Below, one piece after another: positions 9,121-19,139 of a DNA stretch of 20,523 nucleotides. The notes below the pieces were generated by a model that was given only the letters and a program-made list of their open reading frames with translations, searched no databases and was not told where the DNA came from. The stretch is from Perkinsus marinus ATCC 50983 (Eukaryota; Perkinsozoa; Perkinsida; Perkinsidae), in the NCBI RefSeq assembly GCF_000006405.1, contig NW_003207807.1, forward strand, positions 33,332-53,854, read 5' to 3'. Each line of letters opens with the position of its first letter. The first letter of the stretch is position 1. The translations under genes and the position numbers were made by a program.

Positions 9121-9365
9121 AGTAAGTAACCGATTTAATAACGGTTGAAAGAAAGATAAGTGAACTAGTCCTCATAATCTTGCCCTCTCATAATCTCTCA
9201 ACGCCTTCATTCACATTGCGCGCGGTCGGTCAACCGCTGCGGATATGATCCACTGTTGGGGCATCTAACGTTTTCCCACTGTATTTCTAGAACGGGCAGT
9301 CTTAAGGCGTAATCCCTTGTTTTCGTTGTTGTCCCGTTTTTGGTGTTGCCCCCCATCCCCTGTCA
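9121..9365. promoter_or_regulatory. Divergent intergenic region
   Basis: The 245 bp between two start codons pointing away from each other should contain both promoters and 5' UTRs. It includes a GC-rich core around 9215-9240 (GCGCGCGGTCGG). No TATA-like element or repeat stands out. Confidence 0.45.
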
Positions 9366-11815
9366 ATGATGATGATGCCATCATCTCGGTCCATGTCGAC
9401 CCTCCGTCGTGTTAGCCCTCGAGCCGTGAAAGCTTGTGTGCCTCGTCGAGATGTCGAGAAGAAGTGGCATAATCTTGGGGAGTTTACCATGACAGAAGCC
9501 GATAATGCGGCCTTCCGCGATACTAGGGTAATGCTTCGTCCCACTAGGGGCACCTCTCAATGTTGAGTAGGCCCGCGATACGGTAGCATTGAATACCATC
9601 ACCAAATATGGTACTGCCGAGCCAGAGCCTATCGATTGGAAACGTTGGGAGAAGGAGGTCGGACCTTTGTGATGGGCATGGTCATGAATTGTTAACATTA
9701 GATTACCCATACAGAACTGGTGTCTGCACTGAGGGCTTTCTACACCCAGAACATGCAGATGCTGGATGACTTTGCTCAGGAGGATCATAGGAAGGCAGTC
9801 AAGGACGTCTGTAGGGTGTCGAAACTTGGTATGAAGTCACCATGGAGTGGTATGGCAGGTGGCACTTGGGAGATCTTTGATGAGGCTGTGGTGTCTTGTG
9901 AGGATAGTGTTAAAACATCAGAACAGATTGTCAAGAACGGTGCCAGAGCACTGTATATCAGCTTTAACAACCCTCCTATCTCTCATGCTAGTACCTCTGA
10001 ATGGTTGGATGCTGATCAGTACGTATGCATTGCAGCTGTATACTGTCCATGAGTAGTACTATAGGTATTGGCAAGCCTTTGTGGAGAAGCACATGTACCA
10101 TGCCAATTACCTCAACGCCCTAGCTGAGGATCCAGAGAGTGCTGAGTACATCAAGGGTATAGAGGAGACCACTATGAAGCAATGGCATGTAATATAGCCA
10201 GTAGTTGTTATACAGTAGGGGAGGCCTGCCTCTTTTAGACATGGGATGATCGGGGTGTTACCAACCATAACAATAAGTATCTTTACCAGAGGCCTAGCTT
10301 CGAGGTCAGTACTACTACAATATTTTGCCTACTATCAGCTATGTATATTTCAGTATTATGATCTATATAGAGGCCCTCTAGTTGAGCATATGATATTCTA
10401 CCTTACTAAGACAGGAGGGGATGCACGTACCTTCCCAGAGCTTATGCCTCATCAGTGGTTTGCTGAGATCTACAACAATCGGTAGTAGTAGCGGTCAACC
10501 TCAGATGTGGATTCTATGCTTGTTAGGTTTGAGATGTATTCGGTGTTACAGCGCCGTAGGAGGGCATTCCAGGAAGCATCATTGAGTAGGGAAGCCCACT
10601 TGGACCTGGCACCAGCCCATATGGATGCTGAGGGCGAACAGTATTATCATCACTATCTTTCTAGACCACTAGGGTCGTTGTCAATACCAGGTTTTATGAA
10701 CGTTTATTGTCGAGGGAGAGTAGCATGGTAGAGCTATCAGCGGCCCGTCTTATGGGTACTAGTCACAGCCCCATGTCGGTATTATAGTCTTCAAGTCTGC
10801 TCGTAGGTAACTTCATATTCCTCAATGATGCCGCTATTCCCATCCAGACCCAGTCTGCTCTTCTACGTGTCGTACAGGAGCACCCTAATGGGAAGTACGT
10901 AATGCCTTGTGGTGATGGTAACATGTAGGATGTTAGATTCTATTCTCTTGGGGATGATGTCAACAGTCTCTTTTACGTCCCAGCTGGAGAGGTAGTGGAT
11001 GAGGAGGTCTGCCCTGTTGATGCCTTCAATGCCTACATGGACTACATGAAGCTCACCGGTGGTCTATACTAGCCTTCCCATCGCTTGTTTATCTTTCCTG
11101 CTGCAGGTCGGAGGTTCAATCCCGGGTACAACCAAGCCCTCAGCATCTTCTATCGCACTCTGGAGTCGAGGAAGCCTGGTTTGGAAGGCCGCTGGTTCCA
11201 AGTGAAGGGTGAGAGGCAGGCGGATGCCTTCTTGAGGAGGCTCAAGGTAATGATGCTTTTACCTACTGTGGAGTGCCTTGCATGTCGTGTTGGCAGGCCG
11301 ATGACCCTCATAGACCCGTCTATGAGGAGTATGTTACTGAGTTGAAGGAAAGATGGTCTAACAAGAAGGAACTATCAGAGGCTGAAGTTATGCCTAGGCT
11401 GCTTGATGTGGAGTATAAGTATAGGAGAGAATGCATTGACTTTGACACGTTGGTGATGTCGATGAATGAGGAGATAAGCTCAGAGGTGAAGGAGAAGGCA
11501 CCTGAGTATGAGGAGCTCATGGCTGATGGTAATATGCTACCTCGACCCCTCATCATCATCATCACGACGATCTCTCGTGTAGATGGTATGTCCCATATGA
11601 TGGCTGATGGCTCCATAGTGGCCATTGATGCAGAGTCTCATCAGGGCTTAGCTAACCAACAACAGCTCTTTACAAGGATGACAGATTTCGATGCTAGTAG
11701 GTTGCCGCCTAATGCCTGGTAGTAACAGTAGAATCTTGTCCCTCCTTTAGGTAAGGACAAATTCGTTGAGAACGTGAACAACACTAAGACCGGTCTCGAC
11801 ACCAAGAGGCATTGA
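9366..11815 (+). CDS. Unrecognised intron-rich gene, about 599 residues, possibly mitochondrial
   Basis: The model has 14 exons: 9366-9527, 9571-9657, 9702-10022, 10057-10188, 10239-10256, 10290-10304, 10354-10481, 10527-10690, 10807-10898, 10929-11058, 11107-11246, 11297-11528, 11583-11696 and 11751-11815. All junctions are GT-AG and in frame. Bases 9810-9860 could be a further 48-nt intron, which would give 583 residues. The N-terminus after four Mets is Ser/Arg-rich with no acidic residues for about 20 positions, as in mitochondrial presequences. The rest is soluble and rich in aromatic and charged residues (PIDWKRWEKE, ALRAFYTQNMQMLDDFAQED, YYRYWQAFVEKH, EGRWFQVKGERQADAFLRRL), with a helical C-terminus. 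The IDW-containing stretch faintly recalls subunit d of mitochondrial ATP synthase, but too weakly to name it. The exons of 15 and 18 nt are the least secure. Confidence 0.6.
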
Positions 11816-12599
11816 GGATGTTACTCATAGTATAGTCCTCCTCGCTCCATCGTTTTTAGAAGACATTCTTGTTCTCGCTTGTTGCTGGTATTGTAGTGGT
11901 GTTGGTGGTAGCTACTACCATCACTACTACTGCGGCGGTGGCATCTCCTACTATCATCATTAAGCGTGTTTCGGCTACTGGGCTGCTTGTGTTCAGTGAA
12001 TCATCATCACATAGGAGTAGTGGTTGGGTTAGGATTCGCCATAGGTCTAGCAGAGGTGGCATATTCTATACGTTGTTTGACGTCTGTTGGTACGATGATT
12101 ACTGCTGGGAGACATATCAGAACTAGAGGTAGTGCTACAGACAATTGGAAAGAACTACACTATGTGAATGTGGTTCATAGACTAGGGTAGAGAGAGCGAC
12201 ATGTATAATCGTGGGTATGTTGGTATGAATCGAAGTGTAAGATGGAGTTGGTAGACTCATCCTGGCTCGCCTCTCTGTAGCCCCTCCATAAAGCACTAGT
12301 ATCATCTTAGAGGAGGTACACCAGCTAGTGATAGGAGCAATAGACAGGAGTGACATGATATCCATGGCTCCTCCTCCCCAGCCTGGATCATTGGGCTGCT
12401 CATCAAAACCTCTTGATCATTCGTACTTGATTTACACCGCCCTATCACACTAGCACCTCCTGTTATATACCCACAGCTCCTCATTGCTTGTAGTACCACG
12501 GTGGTACTACCACCCTAGTCATGGGACTTCTCTCACTGCGCCGAGTTTCACAGTCTCCTTCGGAGTGCGCTACTATATCAATATTAGTTCTCCTTGTAC
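11816..12599. other. Unresolved stretch, perhaps a small membrane-protein gene
   Basis: Short ORFs occur on both strands. The best is on plus, 11966-12190, encoding a Gly/Val-rich hydrophobic segment (GVVVGLGFAIGLAEVAYSI) and a polar tail. Upstream, 11869-12000 encodes another Val/Ala/Thr-rich hydrophobic run. Further on, 12306-12456 encodes EEVHQLVIGAIDRSDM and a Pro-rich piece. I could not join these in one frame with GT-AG junctions, and minus-strand frames at 12135-12499 compete. A small intron-rich membrane protein is plausible but not shown. Confidence 0.3.
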
Positions 12600-14910
12600 A
12601 TGACAGAATCGTCCCTATTGAAGAGGCTAGAGGACGTCACTTCTCGTTTGGAGGACCTCTACAGCAAGGGTGTAGTAGATAGGTCAAGCCCACCCAACAA
12701 GTAGGGTCACCTCGTCAATCACTCTTCCACGACAGGGCTCTGTTACCAACTATGGGCTATCATCTGTCTGTAACATACATCTGACTCAGTGCTCGTGTTG
12801 GGGCTCGTCTCGACGTGTTGTGTGGTCCCATGTTAGATCCCCCGAGTTGCCCGAATTCGTAGTCAACTTCGATACTAAGTTGGCTGTTTCCCTCGATGAA
12901 GTCAGGAAGAAGGCTGACAGTGTTGGGGAGAGTGTGGTCACTTGTGCTACCCAACACTACTGTGAGTGTATTGGGATGCTTAGGAATGTGAGGGGTCTGA
13001 GGAGTGTGGTAGATTATGGTGAGGACTGTAGTTACTCTTACTCACTACTATTGCCAAGAAGCCTCAGGATGGTGATTGGCAGTCAGTGTTAGCACCAGTA
13101 ATGGGCTTATCGAAGGAAGTCGGCAAGCTGTTGGACTCTGCTGGTCGTGCTGGTGAGTTAGCCCCTCATGTGAAGGCTACGACGGAGGCGATGAACCTGG
13201 TGATGGTAGTGGGGACTTACAGCAAGTCTCCATAGGGGCTTCAGGTTATGATGTTTGTGACTCCTGGTAACCCTAAGGATGTCATCACCAATTGCTTGGA
13301 GAGTGCTGATTACTACTTCATGCAGGTGGTCCCTTATTAACAGCTATCATCAGTGGTAGCAAGCTCCATCATTTACAGGTATTGCGACGGAAGATAGAAG
13401 CCGAGTCAGCTTGGGTTAAGGCGATGAAAGCTAGTCTTACTCATCTCCAACAGTACTTCTCTGATGATGACAGATTCAAGATGGGCATAATGTGGAAGGT
13501 CAAGGATGGAGCCGATCCCAAGGAGTGATACCCCGTCTCCTAGCTGCTTGCTCCACACTTCTCATTGTCATAGGTTCCTGGCTAAACACCTATTATCAGC
13601 AGCACCATGGCCAGCTGGTGTGGGTTCTCCTCCGCCTCCTCCCACTGCAAAGGGGCATGCACCTCCTCCTCCCCCTCCCCCGTCTAGTGAGCTCTACCAT
13701 ACCGTCTTGATGCACTCTTAGTTGAGGCAATCCAGGTGCTAAGGGCAAGGCGCCACCACCACCTCCCCCCAGCAATGGACTCAGTAATGGCAGTAAGAAT
13801 CAGTACTGTGAAATCCTCATCAACGCTCGTTGTTGTAGCCTCCCTCCTTCCTCCCCCTCCCACTGCCCAGCCAGGTGGTATGGCTGCTGTAATGTACCCT
13901 GGATAACTACTCACTACACTGTAATGATGCTAGGTATTTGCTGATATCCGGAAGATGGGGACTGAAGGTAAGAGCCTGAAGCATGTCACGGCGGATATGA
14001 AGACTAAGAACAACAAACCTCATGTGTCCGAGAAATATCGTAGGTCCCAGTTCTTACTACTCGCAGCTGTAGCTCGCCACTACTAGTCACTAGTTACGGC
14101 GGTCAATGGTGAGAGTAGTGGTACGAAGCGTAAGGCGGGAGTGACTAATGCAATGGTCCCAACCAAGAGCCCACGTTGCGAGGTCCTAGCTTCTGTACGA
14201 TGGTGTAGCTTTGGAAATGGCTCTTTGTTAGATAGTGAGGGATAACTGGGTGGTCGAGAACTATCATAACGAAGCAGATGTATTGGAGCTGCCTCATGTC
14301 ACTATGAAGCAGCTAGTCTACATATCCAGCTGTAGTAATTCAAGTATTCATATACCTACAAAGGTAAGCTAGTCTTCACCACTATACTACGCCCTCATCA
14401 GTAGCATCCCTCAGTGTAAGTCGGTGTGTGTTGATGGGTCCAAGAATGTAAGGCTCATCCTTGAGAGCGTTATATCCTCTGTAGAGCTCGTGAACTGTGA
14501 GAGGTACGTGTAGTTCCCTGCTACTTTCCTCATCAGTATCTCACTTCAGCTGCCGTGTCCAGACCATAGGCCATGTACCCTGCATCAGCATCGATAAATG
14601 CTCAGGGGTAATTGGGCTTGGTCTTGCGGAGGAGAGAATGAGTAGAGTGTGTGTTGCCTAGGTACAGCTGTACCTGTCTAAGGCTTCCTTGGACTGTACT
14701 ATCACCACCAGCAAGAGTTCTGAGATGAATCTCAATATTCCAATGTAGTATAGTAGTGTCCTTTCTACTTCGCATGGAGGTAATGTCTTCAGATCCGATG
14801 ATGGTGACTATAAGGAGATGCCAATACCCGAGCAGTTTGTCCACAAATTGGTGAATGTTGAGGAGCAACCTGCTACGGCCAAGCTACACAGTGCTGTGTC
14901 CGACCTGTAA
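12600..14910 (+). CDS. Adenylyl cyclase-associated protein (CAP/Srv2), full length, 15 exons
   Basis: CAP recycles actin monomers: it strips cofilin from ADP-actin and promotes nucleotide exchange in the cytosol. Exons are 12600-12682, 12705-13005, 13032-13205, 13236-13325, 13379-13524, 13574-13686, 13736-13792, 13839-13888, 13934-14039, 14094-14194, 14232-14363, 14421-14503, 14550-14607, 14662-14744 and 14793-14910, giving 564 residues. The N-terminal LLKRLEDVTSRLEDL is the oligomerisation coiled coil. The helical folded domain (about 65-262) includes PELPEFVVNFD, TPGNPKDVITNCLESADYY and WVKAMKASLTHLQQY. Three polyproline runs (275-335) are the profilin-binding type. A WH2-like segment follows (VFADIRKMGTEGKSLKHVT). 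The C-terminal beta-helix CARP domain (about 405-560) has DNWVVENY, VQTIGHVPCISIDKCSG, YLSKASLDC, TSKSSEMN and MPIPEQF. All domains are present and in order. The stop is 54 bp before the next gene. Confidence 0.93.
12683..12704 (+). other. 22-nt intron in CAP
   Basis: Begins GTCAAG and ends AAGTAG. Removing it joins the N-terminal coiled coil to the next exon and avoids an in-frame stop. The join lies in a poorly conserved linker, so support is moderate. Confidence 0.5.
13006..13031 (+). other. 26-nt intron in CAP
   Basis: Begins GTGGTA and ends TGTAG. Removing it joins GMLRNVRGLRS to LLLLTTIAKKPQ, reproducing the conserved CAP helix that leads to a KP-containing turn. Homology on both sides supports it. 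Confidence 0.65.
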
Positions 14911-14964
14911 TGAGACTCTTATACTATGCATTGTCATCATCATGATGCTGTGTAGGTACGCGTG

Positions 14965-17937
14965 ATGATGATGTCCTCCATTAATTCTCATTGCAACTAT
15001 ACTCAATTGATCATGATTTTCGTATCGATACCACAGCGTTGCGCAGTAGTGCTGTGCAGTAGGTGCCTTCTTTGGACATCCTCACAAAGAACAGTAGCTT
15101 TCTTCACTTCTGGATGGATACCTCGACGGCCTCTCACGTTCCTGAGGAGGCTCCTGTAGCCAAATTGCAGCTCAATGCCAAGCGGAAATGTGCCCTAGTA
15201 GTAGGGTTCAATGGTAGTAGATCGAGAGAGCCCAACAGTCCTATAGGGTACCTCGAGCCTGATAATGGAGCTCTGGTGTATCATAATAGTAGTGGGATGT
15301 CAGGAGCTCCTTGTTTGCAGGTACCAAGTACCGAGGCTTACAGATGAATGCTGATAACTGTGATCGTATAGACTATGTCGAGTCAGACCTACTAGGGGCT
15401 ATGAAGAGGGCTGGTGTGGTGAAGCCTGATGTCGTACGTTTAGATGAGATTCAGTGGACGAGGAGTAGTCGGACAGATGCTGGTGTACTACACCTACTCC
15501 CTGCGTGGCTGGTATAACCGTTCCCTTGTAGGTCTCGGCAGCGCGTATCGTGGTAAGTGCTAAAATACTAGTTCATGAGGCACCTGAGGTGAAAGGCAAT
15601 CGTCAGGCTGATAGGGTGAATAGAACGTAAGCCTTCTATTGATGGGGGAGAGTCGCTCATATCAAGCTCTATAGGTATCCAGAGGTGGTGGAGGCTATCA
15701 ATAAGGAGCTACCTAGAGAGATCAAGGTCTTCAACTGCATGAAGATATGTGCTAGCTTCAATGCTCAGAAGTCATGTAGTACTCGTTACTGGTTGGGTGT
15801 TGATTGTGGCCCACTCGATCGTTGAAAGGTAACTGGCGGCACTACTCTTACTACATGCCTATGTCCCTAGCTGGTGATGTTGATAAGCTACAGGAGGCAT
15901 TGGGGAAATTCACCAATGCCCACAACTATCACAACTTCACCAACCTCAGTGTTAGGGAGATACGGAGGGCCAAAGAGAGGAAGGCTAAGAAGGCAGCAGC
16001 TAAGAAGGATAAGGACTGGCGTGAGCATCATGGAGGTGGTGCTGCATCACCAGCAGTATGGAGTCTTGCTCAGACGAAGGGTCTAAGAAGGTATCTGAAC
16101 CAACTAAGGAGAAGGAGGAGGAAGCGGCAAATAACAAGAAGTCGGATGAACCGAGTGTAACTCTGGCATCTGTCACCACCCCAGTCGCCGAGGAGCCTTC
16201 GAGTAAGCCCCATGCTCTCACTTGCTCATGTGATATCCTATTCCCAGAGACAACTGATGAGGGACAGCCCCCAGCGAAGAAGCCTCGGCTAACAGTAGAG
16301 AATAGTGTCGAAGATAAGCAGGTCGAGACTAGCATGGCCACCACCAAGGAGGAAGCTAGCACACCTAGTATGACACCTGAGGATGATGGGGAAGATATGT
16401 CCTCATCCATGCCGGCCGTTGGTGGCACCTATCTACCATTCAGCGGTGGGCTATCGGCTCCTATCATCGGCCTTGGTAATCATCCTCTTCCTAATAGGTT
16501 CTTTGCTACCTCGTATACAAGTCCTGCTGGACCAATGCAACAGTGCTATTCATAGTTTTACAGCCACGCCTATTGAGATGGGGAATGGAGAGAAATGGGT
16601 TAGAGTAGATGTCCGCGGACAGTTTTTCCTGTAAGGTACCCTGTAAGAGGCTGTGTAATAGGATACGTCCATGATCAGGTATAATCAGATAAGGTTGATG
16701 ATAGGCGCCGGTATAGCCTATGCAAGAGGCGTATTCCCGAGCATATCATGTATCCAGTTCGCCATAGACACCAAGTAGGTATGCAGGCATGTGCATCTGT
16801 ACATGCTTTGTCATCAGCTACAAGTTCCACTCCCCTCTAGCCCCTGCATGTGGCCTTATACTACACACAAGCGGCTTCACAGGCATGGACACTAGAGCTG
16901 GATACGCTATCATGGAGCATGGTCATCATCATAGTGTAGTCTCCCATAACCACCGATGATCAGCTCAGTCTTGGTGTTACTGTAGGCTATTGGCGAGTCG
17001 AAGCCACCCAAGAGTGCTGTGTACGAGTTCCTCTCAGCTGAGCAACAACAGGAGGCCGACGACTTTCTCAAATCGGAAATCCTCCCAGAAGTCAGGTATT
17101 GTGCGGTTTTGGTCATCTACTTGGTGTAGAGCCATTCTTAGGCGACTATGGTTGGACTCAGACGTTGAGAAGGAGTTCGAGGACGAGTGGCTGAATAATG
17201 CGGCACCGATTACTACAGATGACGTGGCCCTCATGGAGAGAGCCTTGGAGGAGGTACATGAAGTTGCAAGTAACTCGAGCCTCCCTCCTTGGGTGCGCTG
17301 AAAACTGCTGTTTATAGATAGCAATAATACGTCGAAGCATGTTGAGGCTAGAGAGAGGAAGATACAGTCAGTTAAGGAGACGATAGAGAAACAGGAAGAG
17401 GATCTAGCAAAGGACGAGAAGCGGCAGAGGAGAGGTCTCGGGCTCAAGCTTCCTGAGGCTACTAAGAGACAGAAGCTTCTTATTGCGGTAAGGAGGAGCA
17501 AAAGACCAAAACCTTTACGACACTTCTCATGTCAGGTACTACCTAACAGAACAGCCAGTGACATACTCTGCACTTTCCCAGAGGAGATACTACCAGGGCC
17601 CAGGCTGTACAACATAACCCTCCGCCTAGCATGGTGAGTGTCCATAACCAACATCATCGCCTCGTCAAGCACCACCTTCGTCAACAGGGCCATCGTCTTT
17701 GGGGAGTACGGCCTATCTGCGTCGTCGGGGTTGAATGATATCATGAAAGTGGTAGCTAAGCAAGGTATCAGTAAGCTCGAACATGAAGGGAAGGACATCA
17801 ACATAATGGCCGGCTACAATAAAGGAAACAAGAAGCAGGACGAACCGATACCTGACGATGCAATAGCGGCCGAGGACCTAGTGCAGACCAAGTGCACCCA
17901 ACAAGATGAGACCCCACAAGGGACAGTGCCTGTATAG
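14965..17937 (+). CDS. PUS1: tRNA pseudouridine synthase, TruA/PUS1 type, with a large insert and C-terminal extension
   Basis: Converts uridine to pseudouridine in tRNA (PUS1 types also modify some snRNA and mRNA). Exons are 14965-15021, 15063-15213, 15321-15484, 15532-15626, 15675-15796, 15829-16035, 16080-16512, 16544-16630, 16679-16774, 16818-16935, 16986-17095, 17130-17269, 17318-17487, 17536-17633 and 17688-17937, giving 765 residues. Family motifs in order: KRKCALVVGFNGTKYRGLQM, the catalytic SRTDAGVSAA (Asp at about residue 121), INKELPREIKV, FNAQKSCSTRY, HNYHNFTN (about 229-235), VRVDVRGQFFLYNQIRLMIG, and SPLAPACGLIL. Between HNFTN and the next strand sits a 160-170-residue Lys/Glu/Ser-rich insert with a KKPR-type nuclear-localisation candidate. 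About 280 extra residues follow the catalytic domain, including a coiled-coil-like stretch. The start is uncertain: ATG 15114 in exon 2 would drop 37 hydrophobic residues. Activity should be intact as the key residues are present. Confidence 0.9.
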
Positions 17938-18244
17938 GTGTATCATCGTAATCCACGTCCATCATTTGATCATTCCAGCGTTACTACTGTTTCTGTTCGC
18001 CATGACTTGTGTACAGCCTTCCAGCGTCTTTGACCACAATTATCAGCCTTCGCCATAGCGCTCGCCCAAGTGGTCAGAGAACGTTGTCGTGGCGTTGTGT
18101 GGTACGTCTAGTCTAGACGGTCTAGACATGTACCGAAAATCAAGCTTCATGAGCTCCTTGCTTGCAAGATTCCGTAGTGTCATACCTCTATGGCGATATG
18201 AAGGCATCACTATATCAATTATAGACTTTTCTTATCCCCCTATT
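17938..18244. other. Spacer between PUS1 and the DUF4470 gene
   Basis: About 300 bp. It includes two copies of the palindrome GTCTAGAC at 18111-18118 and 18120-18127. The frame of the next gene is open back to about 18089 but uses no convincing ATG there. Otherwise I see nothing. Confidence 0.5.
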
Positions 18245-19111
18245 ATGGCATCCAATGTCGACGTTCGCCTCACTCGCCCTCCCCTCTGTCCCCTTGTCGC
18301 CCGATGGTACTTCTTCTATCCGTTTGCCAATACTCCACCTCGTGACCTGTGCGCCTCGTCTCGTGACTCTGAAGGACCTACTAGAGTGTTGCTATTCGGA
18401 TGTGGTGATATCATATCCCTAGGCCATACCTTCCTCCTCAACCAGACATGTGCTCATGCCGAGGCTTGGGCGTCTACTCCCCTGAAGGCAGTTTACTGTG
18501 ATACCGAACCTGCTATCATCGCTCGAGACCTGGTCTATTTCCAGCTTTTACTAAATGCTGTTTCTAGCGAGATGGAGGTGGACCACCGCTTGTCTCCTCG
18601 GGATGCCTTGGTTGCTTGGGAGGGGGTGTATGGTATGTTCATCACTGAACAGGTCGCTGATCAGCTGAAGGACGCTATCTGTGACGTAAGCGAAGCACCA
18701 CTGAAAGATTCCAAGGACTGGCTGTGTTCAGAACTCGGAGGATGTGGTGTTCATGTTAGTAACATGAACACCGCAGCCTGTAATACAGGCGATAGAGATA
18801 GAGTCATTAAGCTGCTGTGTTGGTGGTTGAACCACTGGTTCAAACTGCTTGATGGAAGGATCTGCCTTGGAAGAGCTTCCACCTCTAGAGTCTGCGAGTT
18901 GCGACGTCTGCTGTACGACAAATTCTCTACGAAGCCGGAAGGCGGAAAGCTGAGTCCTCGCGTAGAGGCCGTTGCTCCGGCCTTAAGTCTCGATGGTGTC
19001 GAGGAGGCCATAAAGCACTATAGTCGGCTTGGTTTCGCGGGCGTATCCATTGGGCGCTTCGGTCCATCTCTGTCCCCTTGTGATGGTGCTCATTATGAGC
19101 ACTCTATGTAG
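18245..19111 (+). CDS. DUF4470-domain protein, intronless, possibly shortened
   Basis: The 288-residue product has near its start the pattern FYPFANTPPRDLC, followed by RVLLFGCGDIISLGHTFLL and VYCDTEPAIIARDLVYFQLL. These match the three hallmarks of the DUF4470 domain (FYPxGNTP, LLLGCGD, CDxEPAxxARN). Its GCGD and D-E-P elements look like a degenerate nucleotide- or SAM-type fold. In other eukaryotes the domain is N-terminal, often followed by long partners or a MYND zinc finger. No such partner is seen here, and the frame stops about 30 bp before a retroelement remnant, so the gene may have lost its 3' part. I prefer ATG 18245, just before the domain; ATG 18128 in the same frame would add 39 residues. 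The biochemical function of the family is not established. Confidence 0.72.
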   Translation: MASNVDVRLTRPPLCPLVARWYFFYPFANTPPRDLCASSRDSEGPTRVLLFGCGDIISLGHTFLLNQTCAHAEAWASTPLKAVYCDTEPAIIARDLVYFQLLLNAVSSEMEVDHRLSPRDALVAWEGVYGMFITEQVADQLKDAICDVSEAPLKDSKDWLCSELGGCGVHVSNMNTAACNTGDRDRVIKLLCWWLNHWFKLLDGRICLGRASTSRVCELRRLLYDKFSTKPEGGKLSPRVEAVAPALSLDGVEEAIKHYSRLGFAGVSIGRFGPSLSPCDGAHYEHSM

Positions 19112-19139
19112 ACTCTACGAACTCCGAATTACTATTTTG

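Noticed and set aside
15155-15347. A plus-strand frame with SSGMSGAPCLQ, looking like the GxSG region of a viral serine protease.
   Set aside because: It lies partly in the 107-nt intron of PUS1. Removing that intron restores the perfect TruA/PUS1 motif FNGTKYRGLQM, so the protease-like string is translated intron.
16000-16428. A 142-codon minus-strand ORF rich in Ser and Val.
   Set aside because: It is the shadow of the Glu/Lys/Ser-rich PUS1 insert on the other strand.
17034-17501. A 155-codon minus-strand ORF with hydrophobic runs.
   Set aside because: It mirrors charged, coiled-coil-like exons of the PUS1 extension, and low-complexity coding DNA commonly leaves such open antisense frames.
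18111-18127. Two GTCTAGAC palindromes as an operator.
   Set aside because: They are only 8 bp each and lie in DNA without other signals, so chance is a fair explanation.
18089-18244. Extension of the DUF4470 frame upstream of ATG 18245.
   Set aside because: It needs GTG or the ATG at 18128 as start and adds residues not typical of the domain. It is possible but not preferred.
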